Shown: one piece after another, positions 57,512 to 64,000 of the stretch | How the letters are laid out: every line of letters begins with the position of its first letter | Numbering within the stretch: position 1 is the first letter of the stretch | Assembly: GCA_017656425.1 (NCBI GenBank) | Contig: JACDNV010000011.1 | Location: 12,549 to 76,548 of the forward strand | Length of the DNA stretch: 64,000 nucleotides | Direction: 5' to 3' | DNA from: Candidatus Neomarinimicrobiota bacterium | GTDB lineage: Bacteria; Fidelibacterota; UBA2242; B5-G15 | Translations under genes and position numbers: made by a program | Notes under the pieces: model-generated | The model's input: only the letters and a program-made list of their open reading frames with translations | Databases searched by the model: none | What the model was told of the DNA's origin: nothing

Positions 57512-58437
57512 TTCACAATAGAATATCATTTTTTGTACCTATATACTTTTTGATTTTATTTATAGGCTGTTCTCATACCAGTCAGGTAAAAGTCAATGTC
57601 TCCAATGATATATTCTCCGATTTTGAGAATCTGAACCTAATTACCTTACCTGAAAAAAAGGTAAAATTCATTGCTAAAAACCTCAACTCCGAGTCATATA
57701 AAAGCACATTGCTTCAAGAGTTAAACTCAAAGATAGACGAAACCAGAGAAATAACAGACTCTCTTAGAAACCTTTATAATAATCTCACAACCTTAAAAAA
57801 GCGCATAACTATTGAGCAATCAAAAGAATACATCAAATATATAAAAGCTGATCTCAACCGAGTTGCCACAAGTAAAAATGATTTAATTTTAAGATTAAAA
57901 ATTTCCAATACTGGTACTTTGACATCACTTGTAGAAAATATATGCTATGAATATAAATCAAAAATATTGAAGACTTCAAAAATAGAACTTTTACTTTCTC
58001 CCGGCAGTTATGCCGTAGTAGAAGATACATTACCTAATTTTAGTGATACATCTAACATAAACATTAAAACAATTTCTGTAGAAGTACTGGATTTTGCGAA
58101 ATTAAAAGAAATCGAAAGAAGATTAAAAGATATTGAAACATCATTAGCTGAGCTGGAACTTGAATATCAATCAATGTGTACCCAGATTAAAAATATACTC
58201 GATAAACATTACACAATACCATTAATAAAAATCATGGATCAAAACCTTAAAGACATGAATGTTAATTCATTAAAATTATTTCCACCCTGTGACACTACGA
58301 TTACCTGCCCTACTGGCAGTGTACTCTTTTTCTATACTTACAATCAGGAAAAATGCTATCAGTGGTTTGTTCCTGTAAAATCAAAAGTTCAAACAGTAAA
58401 TATTACAAAAGATAATACCAATCCGCTTATTAAATAA
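57508..58437 (+). CDS. Lipoprotein with coiled coils, function unknown
   Basis: 309 residues with a lipoprotein signal (FVPIYFLILFIGCSHTS, lipobox FIGC). Two coiled-coil stretches lie near 70-115 (ELNSKIDETREITDSLRNLY) and 200-235 (KLKEIERRLKDIETSLAELE). A beta-rich part sits between them. I do not recognise a family. It is translationally coupled to the GAF-PAS-GAF gene (overlap 4 bp) and ends 1 bp from the convergent peptidase gene. Confidence 0.6.
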   Translation: MIHNRISFFVPIYFLILFIGCSHTSQVKVNVSNDIFSDFENLNLITLPEKKVKFIAKNLNSESYKSTLLQELNSKIDETREITDSLRNLYNNLTTLKKRITIEQSKEYIKYIKADLNRVATSKNDLILRLKISNTGTLTSLVENICYEYKSKILKTSKIELLLSPGSYAVVEDTLPNFSDTSNINIKTISVEVLDFAKLKEIERRLKDIETSLAELELEYQSMCTQIKNILDKHYTIPLIKIMDQNLKDMNVNSLKLFPPCDTTITCPTGSVLFFYTYNQEKCYQWFVPVKSKVQTVNITKDNTNPLIK

Positions 58438-58438
58438 T

Positions 58439-60115
58439 TTATTTACAAAACTCATTAACAAAATACTTTGCATTTAGCTCCGTGCCAGTGGCTATTTTAA
58501 TAAGTTCATCCCACCTATATAATTTTCCTGATCTAAAGACCTTTTTTATAAAGAAGTTACCAAGTTCTTTATTGCCGAAAAATTTCATACCACTGACACT
58601 TTCTATTCCTTTTTGCCTCATAAGTGCAAAAAGAAACTGGCTTGCCAATATCTCACCAAGCATATAGTTATGATAATAAACTGGATACGAACAAATATGA
58701 ATTTTAGTTGCCCAGTCCGGTTTATTCCTGCCCTCTATAGGATGAACCATTTGATATTTTCGAACAAGTTCCCACCACAAACTGTTTAAATCCTGATCGG
58801 GATTACTGTAGAGTTCTTTTTCAAATCTATACATCACCTGTGTCCAACGGGAGAATATTAACTGCTCTGCTTTTAACATATTTTTTACATTAGTAAAAAT
58901 TTCATTTAATATACTAACTTCCACACATAGTGCCTCCTTTATCCAGACAGGATTTTTGCTTAATCTACCGAAGAACATTGCAACCGCCTCAGTAATAAAG
59001 GAATGAGATGGATCTATTAAAAAGAAAGGTAATCTCTTATCTATATAAACTTCATACACAGCATGCCCGAGTTCGTGTAATATAGTATTCATCCAGTATT
59101 CCGATGGCACAACGTTTACCATAATCCTTACATCTCCTCTGCGGTCAATATGGGTACAATAAGCATGGGGATACTTACCCTCACGTTCGTATAGATCACT
59201 TCGTGCAAGAATCTTTGATACATCCATTCCAATACTTTTATAAAATTTTGAAGCTAGTATAATAATATCTTTATCAGCATATAATTCATTGAGATTCACA
59301 TTATATATATCAGGAGCTTCCTGAAAAAAAGGGTCTGAATAATGGTAAGGTCTTAATTCATCTTCTTTTATTCCAAATCTTTTTGCAAGATACGCATCAA
59401 GTTCTTTTTTTAGTTCAATAAAAGGTTCCCTGGTATGTTCATCAAGCTGATCAAATAATCTGTCAAGCTGTCCCGGTTCAAACTCCTGAATAAAAAGCAT
59501 CAAGTAAAAGTAATTATCAAACCCGAGAGAATTGGCTAACTTATTTCTCAATTTTACCAGTTTAATAACATCATTGGCAACAATGTCACCAACTTGCTTT
59601 GATGCATCCCACGCTTTCCTTCTTAACTCAAGATCATTGGATGATTTGAGAATTTTTTTAATATCATTACCTGATACGGGCTTCCCATCTATTTTTCCCC
59701 GGAAAGTATTAAACTTTTGCTCAACTTTTGAAGATAGCTCAGTTATTTGTTTTACTAAATTTGTATCAGCCTGGTTTACTAAAAATTCTCGATAGAGTAA
59801 ATCAAATGTTCTTTTTAAAATTCTATCCTTAATTTCAATAGAATTTCTGAATTTCTTAATAATTTCAAAATCTCTTTTGCTAGATAGTATCCTTTTATAT
59901 TGTAGGCTATAATTTGAATATTCTTTGTAATAATTATTCTCACCAGTAACTGTTGCATTCCAGTAAGATAGATTCATATTTTTATAGACTGGTTCTACGA
60001 TTCTTGTAAGACTATCCAGATAACTTTTTGCATCCAAGGCTATTTCTCCTTTCTTCGAACAAAAATTAATTAATACAAAAATGCTAATGAAAATTAAAAT
60101 TAACTTATTTTTCAT
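58439..60115 (-). CDS. M2-like zinc peptidyl-dipeptidase, lipoprotein
   Basis: 558 residues. The signal ends in a lipobox-like INFCSKKG. The gluzincin site is HELGHAVYE near 348 (HExxH), with the third ligand Glu in SFITEAVAMFFGRL about 25 residues on. RPYHYSDPFFQEAPDIY precedes it, as in angiotensin-converting-enzyme-type M2 peptidases and M3 relatives. It would trim peptides at the outer side of a membrane. It is the only minus-strand gene in this end of the window and converges with the lipoprotein gene. Confidence 0.85.
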   Translation of the reverse strand: MKNKLILIFISIFVLINFCSKKGEIALDAKSYLDSLTRIVEPVYKNMNLSYWNATVTGENNYYKEYSNYSLQYKRILSSKRDFEIIKKFRNSIEIKDRILKRTFDLLYREFLVNQADTNLVKQITELSSKVEQKFNTFRGKIDGKPVSGNDIKKILKSSNDLELRRKAWDASKQVGDIVANDVIKLVKLRNKLANSLGFDNYFYLMLFIQEFEPGQLDRLFDQLDEHTREPFIELKKELDAYLAKRFGIKEDELRPYHYSDPFFQEAPDIYNVNLNELYADKDIIILASKFYKSIGMDVSKILARSDLYEREGKYPHAYCTHIDRRGDVRIMVNVVPSEYWMNTILHELGHAVYEVYIDKRLPFFLIDPSHSFITEAVAMFFGRLSKNPVWIKEALCVEVSILNEIFTNVKNMLKAEQLIFSRWTQVMYRFEKELYSNPDQDLNSLWWELVRKYQMVHPIEGRNKPDWATKIHICSYPVYYHNYMLGEILASQFLFALMRQKGIESVSGMKFFGNKELGNFFIKKVFRSGKLYRWDELIKIATGTELNAKYFVNEFCK

Positions 60116-60227
60116 AACACCCTCAATTATTAATTTCCATTTCTTACTGATTCCATGGGAAATAACAAATTTCCCAATTTATAAGCAACTTTAAAATTTG
60201 ATCTACATCACATTTTTTTTGAAAAAC

Positions 60228-60256
60228 TTGAAATTTTTATAAATATTCATTATAGT
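60228..60256 (+). promoter_or_regulatory. Sigma-70-type promoter for the small membrane protein/ybjQ genes
   Basis: TTGAAA at 60228-60233, exactly 17 bp, then TATAGT at 60251-60256. The predicted start near 60263 leaves a leader of about 17 bases with AGGGAG before ATG 60280. Spacing and hexamers are both good. Confidence 0.6.
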
Positions 60257-60279
60257 AACTACTGTTAAAATAGGGAGTT

Positions 60280-60486
60280 ATGGTAGAAATAATAGCATAT
60301 ATAATATTAGGTTCTATTCAATTACTTTTTATAATTCTAATGATTTATGGCATGATAAAAGTACTTCCTTATGGAATAATTGGGTTGTTGCTTATAACTG
60401 GCTTTGGATTGCTTCTCATAAAAGCAATAAAAGATAGGTTAAAAAGTAAAGAAGATAATTATTATTCTAAAAACATTGAAAAATAA
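60280..60486 (+). CDS. Small two-helix membrane protein
   Basis: 68 residues with two hydrophobic helices (about 3-25 and 28-48) and a charged C-terminal tail (IKDRLKSKEDNYYSKN). No family recognised. It has a well-placed promoter and precedes ybjQ by 11 bp, suggesting cotranscription. AGGGAG lies only 2 bases from the ATG, which is a short spacing. Confidence 0.65.
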   Translation: MVEIIAYIILGSIQLLFIILMIYGMIKVLPYGIIGLLLITGFGLLLIKAIKDRLKSKEDNYYSKNIEK

Positions 60487-60497
60487 AGGACAAAATC

Positions 60498-60821
60498 ATG
60501 ATTTTAACAACACAGGATTTTTTAGCAGGATATGATATCACCGATACACTGGGTCTTGTAAAAGGTAACACCATTAGAACAAGACACATAGGAAAAGATA
60601 TATTAGCCTTCGTAAGAAATATTGTCGGTGGTGAAATACCTGAGTATACGAAAATGATGGCCGAAGCAAGAGAGCAAGCAATTGATAGAATGATAAAAGA
60701 AGCCGAAGAAAAAGGAGCTGATGGGATCGTTGGCATTAGATTTACTACATCAACAGTAATGCAGGGGGCAGCAGAGCTACTTGTCTACGGTACTGCTGTT
60801 AAGATAAAAAAGAAAAAGTAA
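60498..60821 (+). CDS. YbjQ/UPF0145 family heavy-metal-binding-like protein
   Basis: 107 residues. The start (MILTTQDFLAGYDITDTLGLVKGNTI) and the block AREQAIDRMIKEAEEKGADGIVGIRF are family hallmarks. Members form pentameric rings; a heavy-metal role was proposed from the fold but is not established. It lies between a small membrane protein and a metallo-hydrolase gene. Confidence 0.92.
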   Translation: MILTTQDFLAGYDITDTLGLVKGNTIRTRHIGKDILAFVRNIVGGEIPEYTKMMAEAREQAIDRMIKEAEEKGADGIVGIRFTTSTVMQGAAELLVYGTAVKIKKKK

Positions 60822-60845
60822 ACTGTCCGTTAAAATGGAGCAAAA

Positions 60846-61796
60846 ATGAGAATAAAGTTCTGGGGGGTAAGGGGTTCTATTCCAACGCCCGCAAGCTCTA
60901 TTCAAATTAAAGAAAAAATATTTGCTATATTAAAGGAAATACCCGACAATGCATTAAAAAGCAAATCATCCATTATTGATTTTGTAAATAAACTGGATAA
61001 TGTTTATACAGGTGTAATAGGCGGAAATACATCATGTATAGAATTAAGAGTAAATGACAAATTTATTATTTTTGACATGGGTACTGGGATCCGGGTACTC
61101 GGAAGTTATATAATGAAAAATGGATTATATGACATGATAAAAGAATTTCACATTTTTTTAAGTCATACTCACTGGGATCATATAATGGGTTTCCCATTCT
61201 TCGCGCCCGCTCATTTTCCAAAAACAAAACTATTCTTTTACAGTGTACATCCTGACCTTGAAGAACGATTAAGAATACAGCAGGATTTTCGGTTTTTCCC
61301 TGTCTCTCTTGATCATATGGCTTCAGAAAAAACTTTTATTAAACTGGATCCAGAATCAGAGATTGATATAGAAGGTGTAAAAATTAAAAACAAAGCTTTA
61401 TATCATCCCGGAGGTTCCTACGGTTTTCGTGTTGTGTACGAGGATAAAATATTCGTATATGCGACTGATTCAGAGTTTAAGAATTCTACAAAAAATGGGA
61501 ATGAAAAATACATAGAATTTTTCAAAAACGCTGATGTGCTAGTATTCGATGCCCAGTACACCTTTGAAGAAGCCGTTCATAAAGAAGACTGGGGACACAG
61601 TTCAGCGCTAATAGGTGTTGATTTTTCAATTGCAGCTAAAGTCAAGAAATTGGTACTCTTTCATCACGAACCAGAACGAAATGATTTTGAAATTTATTCG
61701 GTATACAAAAAGGCTACCGATTATAAAAATATAAATTACCCAAAATCAGACCTCGAGATTCTCCTTGCCTACGAAGGCTTAACAATAGACATCTGA
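60846..61796 (+). CDS. Metallo-beta-lactamase-fold hydrolase
   Basis: 316 residues beginning MRIKFWGVRGSIPTP, typical of MBL proteins related to cAMP phosphodiesterases and RNase Z. The metal site HTHWDH spans 107-112, with more ligands in ALYHPGG, YATDSEF and LFHHEPE. Substrate is unknown; cyclic nucleotide or phosphodiester hydrolysis is plausible. It follows ybjQ by 24 bp. Confidence 0.88.
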   Translation: MRIKFWGVRGSIPTPASSIQIKEKIFAILKEIPDNALKSKSSIIDFVNKLDNVYTGVIGGNTSCIELRVNDKFIIFDMGTGIRVLGSYIMKNGLYDMIKEFHIFLSHTHWDHIMGFPFFAPAHFPKTKLFFYSVHPDLEERLRIQQDFRFFPVSLDHMASEKTFIKLDPESEIDIEGVKIKNKALYHPGGSYGFRVVYEDKIFVYATDSEFKNSTKNGNEKYIEFFKNADVLVFDAQYTFEEAVHKEDWGHSSALIGVDFSIAAKVKKLVLFHHEPERNDFEIYSVYKKATDYKNINYPKSDLEILLAYEGLTIDI

Positions 61797-61926
61797 TCTA
61801 ACCATTTCATTTAAAATAAAGTAAACAACAACAAATCAAATAATACTTGTGGTATAAATTTTGTAATTTTTAAACATAAGTTATTTAATTTTTTAAACTT
61901 AGAGGGTATAGCAAGGAATAAACAAG

Positions 61927-62113
61927 ATGGAAGACCTAGAAGGCATAAAAGCCCTTTTCAAAAAACGTCAAGAAACCACATTAAAGAAAGCTATTGAAAA
62001 GATCCCTTAAAAAAGAAAACAATTTAAAACTAAATCCAACATTGATATCGACACTGTATTATTTGCCAAATGAAGAGCTGATCAAAAAATATGGAGAAAA
62101 ACTCGAATTCTGA
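61927..62113 (+). pseudogene. Possible broken small gene
   Basis: ATG 61927, preceded by AAGGAAT, opens 27 codons (start MEDLEGIKALFKKRQETTLK) and stops at 62008-62010. In another frame, through a run of A residues near 61999-62020, the sequence continues as helical-looking protein (KKENNLKLNPTL, then LPNEELIKKYGEKLEF) to TGA at 62111-62113. A single frameshift would join a protein of about 62 residues. No family recognised. The rest of the 462-bp gap to the GH10 gene (61797-62303) holds nothing else I can support. Confidence 0.35.
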
Positions 62114-62303
62114 AGAAAATATCCTTTTACCAATAAAACAAGCTTTCATGTACCAAACCAAGCTCCTGGTAATTCCGCCTCAGTAAACAAATAAGTTTAT
62201 AAATATCATATTTTTATACTAAATTGATGATAAATTGTCAGAGATTTTATAAGTTTTAGTGGATAGTTATTTTAAAATAAAAAGCATTCTGGGAGATGAA
62301 AAA

Positions 62304-63560
62304 GTGAAAATTAAAAAAATTACTTTAGCAGTAGCTATGTGGGGAATTATTTTTAATATCTATCCACAGGATGATATCCGTTCAAAAATAACTCCTGAAG
62401 CTATTGAATCAAGAATTAAAGAAATAAGGATGGGTGAAATCATAGTAAAAACAAAACCAGGGGCAGAAGTAACTGTTGAGCAGACAAGACATGAATTTCT
62501 ATTTGGAACATGTATAACAGATAATCTTGCAGAAAAAGCACCTAATGCTATGTCTGAAAAAGATCGCAGAATGTTTCTTAAGATACTAAAGGAAAACTTT
62601 AACTACGCCGTTCATGAAAATGCCCTAAAATGGTATGACTGCGAGATCGAAAGAGGTAAGGTGGATTATTACCTCGCGGATAGAATCTGGGAAATGTGTA
62701 ATGAACTTGGAATTCCAATGCGTGGTCATTGTATTTTCTGGGCTAAGGACAAGTACATTATGCCCTGGTTGAATGAATTGAACACAGATGAATTACGCAA
62801 AGCAGTCATTGAAAGAGCAAAAAGTGTTGTGGCACATTTTAAGGGTCGAATAACGGAATACGACCTGAATAACGAAATGATTCATGGAGACTTCTTCAGG
62901 CGCAGACTTGGTTATGGCATAATTAATGAGATGGCATATGCAGCTTTATCTGTAGATCCTGATATAACTTTATTTGTAAATGACTACGGAATAATTGCTG
63001 AAGGGGGATACAATGCAAGTACATATATTGAGCAGATAAAAAATCTTCTGAATATGGGCGTCCCAATAGGAGGCATTGGTGTCCAAGCTCACGTAATCAC
63101 TTCGAAGCCGGACAATAAAATGGGAATAAAATATACAACTCCTGAATTGGTACAAAGAAATCTGGATAGATTAAGTCAATTCAATTTACCGATAAAAATA
63201 ACAGAGTGTCTATTCTATGGCGATACAGAGGAAGAAAAAGCTGAGGAACTCAAAAAATTCTTTCCCATCTTTTTTGCCCATCCAAAAGTAGAAGCAATAA
63301 TTATGTGGGGATTCTGGGAAAAGGGACACTGGATACCCGAAACTGCTATGTGGAAAAAGGACTGGACTCCGACTCCACAGGCAAAAGCATATAGGGAACT
63401 GGTATTCAAAGAATGGTGGACTGTCGAAAGGGGTAAAGCTAATAAAAATGGAATCTTTAAAGTCCGTGGTTTTTATGGAAATTATAAAATAACGTCAATT
63501 GGTAAAACTAAAGAGATAACATTAAAGAAAAAGGATGGCAAGGCAATCATCGAATTCTAA
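62304..63560 (+). CDS. GH10 endo-1,4-beta-xylanase
   Basis: About 418 residues from GTG 62304, which follows GGGAG with 8-base spacing and gives a clean signal peptide (MKIKKITLAVAMWGIIFNIY). GH10 features: RGHCIFWAKDKYIMPWL, the acid/base Glu in EYDLNNEMIHG, and the nucleophile Glu in KITECLFYG. NDYGIIAEGG and MWGFWEKGHW follow the family order. It should hydrolyse xylan outside the cytoplasm. An earlier in-frame GTG at 62259 would place a charged stretch before the signal and is less likely. A C-terminal 60-residue beta segment may be a small binding domain. Confidence 0.92.
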   Translation: MKIKKITLAVAMWGIIFNIYPQDDIRSKITPEAIESRIKEIRMGEIIVKTKPGAEVTVEQTRHEFLFGTCITDNLAEKAPNAMSEKDRRMFLKILKENFNYAVHENALKWYDCEIERGKVDYYLADRIWEMCNELGIPMRGHCIFWAKDKYIMPWLNELNTDELRKAVIERAKSVVAHFKGRITEYDLNNEMIHGDFFRRRLGYGIINEMAYAALSVDPDITLFVNDYGIIAEGGYNASTYIEQIKNLLNMGVPIGGIGVQAHVITSKPDNKMGIKYTTPELVQRNLDRLSQFNLPIKITECLFYGDTEEEKAEELKKFFPIFFAHPKVEAIIMWGFWEKGHWIPETAMWKKDWTPTPQAKAYRELVFKEWWTVERGKANKNGIFKVRGFYGNYKITSIGKTKEITLKKKDGKAIIEF

Positions 63561-63626
63561 ATTGATAAATGATTGATTTTTAAAATTTTAATCTTTTTTA
63601 AACTCTTCAAAAACAAAGTCACAACA

Positions 63627-63825
63627 TCTTGTATTAACGAAGTCGCTGAAGGCGATTTCCCAAAGTGTAAGATAGCCTTACGGCAATTGCAAAATGAAGA
63701 TTGCAAAGTGCAAAAGTCAAATTTATTTCTGTCTACATTTTGAGTGCAAAAGTCAAATCTGGCAAAAGGCGATTTTGCATTTTTCAATTTGCATTCTGCA
63801 TTCTGCATTGAGCCTTTGCGCTTAA
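63627..63825. repeat. Mini-unit 1 of the four-helix element
   Basis: 199 bp bounded by the same ends as the sat insertion: TCTTGTATT at its left and GCGCTTAA at its right. It carries the TCGCTGAAGGCGA-type hairpin, the GCAATTGCAAAATGAAGA segment and the TTTGCATTTTTCAATTTGC segment, but has about 75 bp of unrelated sequence in place of the four-helix gene. Its exit frame on the minus strand is broken by a TAG and the flanking CG on its left has decayed to CA, so it looks older than unit 2. Confidence 0.8.
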
Positions 63826-63827
63826 CG

Positions 63828-64000
63828 TCTTGTATTCACGAAGTCGCCGAAGGCGATTTCCCAAAGGGCAAGATAGCCTTACGGCAATTGCAAAATGAAG
63901 ATTGCAATGTGCAAAAGTCAAATTTATTTCTGTATACATTTTGAGTACAAAAGCCAAATCTGACAAAAGACGATTTTGCATTTTTCAATTTGCATTCTGC
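63828..64000. repeat. Mini-unit 2 of the four-helix element, cut by the window end
   Basis: Starts right after a single shared CG (63826-63827) that joins it to unit 1, giving a period of 201 bp. Over the 173 bp visible it aligns to unit 1 without gaps and with about 11 substitutions by my count. On the minus strand an ATG at 63981, four bases after the leader-type TGA (63987-63985), opens a frame that runs through the left end and across the junction in the same phase used to enter sat. The array may continue beyond the window. Confidence 0.8.

Noticed and set aside
63557-63808. An 83-codon minus-strand ORF after the xylanase gene
   Set aside because: It runs through mini-unit 1 into the tail region in a frame different from the element's exit frame and has no protein-like pattern.
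63627-64000. Tandem units considered as a CRISPR array
   Set aside because: Units are 201 bp, similar along their whole length, and have no short-repeat/unique-spacer pattern or cas genes.
1-64000. tRNA, rRNA and riboswitch genes
   Set aside because: I scanned the intergenic gaps and saw no cloverleaf, rRNA or recognised riboswitch core; gaps are mostly too short.

Overview
The window is strongly AT-rich and gene-dense. It looks like a Gram-negative bacterium of the wider FCB/Marinimicrobia-like radiation: it has Lnt, LPS-heptose and diacetamido-uronate genes, LolA-like proteins, a complete Bat operon, DUF4321 and DUF5683-type proteins, and system II cytochrome c biogenesis. The exact lineage cannot be fixed from this sequence. 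No tRNA, rRNA or CRISPR array was seen.

Layout. About 1-53.8 kb is almost entirely on the minus strand. It runs: a sugar symporter (cut by the window edge) with galactose mutarotase; a SatD/DUF3307-like pair; heptose and 2,3-diamino-uronate surface-sugar genes (hldD, heptose kinase, WbpB/E/D-like) with two small unknowns; an SLC13 permease with a Sat-CysC fusion; a Wzc-type tyrosine kinase; ftsK, lolA, gcvT, aminotransferase, ruvA, ruvC, yebC; batA-E; gatA, tatA, purQ, purS, pssA, psd, purB; htrA-like, tal, truA, ecfT, lnt, ruvX, rel, dnaB, udg, coaBC, rpoZ, gmk, yicC; then an RND/porin/LolA-like export group with its TetR regulator. From 53.8 kb genes are mostly on the plus strand: ResB/CcsA, a GAF-PAS-GAF sensor, a lipoprotein, a convergent M2-like peptidase, YbjQ, a metallo-beta-lactamase-fold hydrolase and a GH10 xylanase. 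Repeat units close the window.

The most unusual object is a 544-bp element (12508-13051) encoding an S23/IVS-type four-helix-bundle protein, inserted two codons into the sulfate adenylyltransferase gene. Removing 546 bp (the element plus one copy of a flanking CG) rejoins a strong RBS, ATG TCG, and the conserved Sat start (M-S-I-P-K-P-H-G-G) exactly in frame. The element also appears built to pass translation through. The host start codon reads a 15-codon leader that overlaps the four-helix ATG. The four-helix gene ends in an RBS plus ATGA overlap. That new ATG opens a frame running out of the element into sat in the correct phase. Two 201-bp-period mini-units made of the same ends (63627-64000) sit after the xylanase gene, share the CG junction, and one of them keeps the same open exit frame. 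I am not aware of a described element with this translational-relay architecture.

Genes work together as sugar uptake and xylan breakdown at the window edges, a surface-polysaccharide block, sulfate uptake to PAPS, and a large housekeeping block with tightly overlapping genes that suggest long operons.
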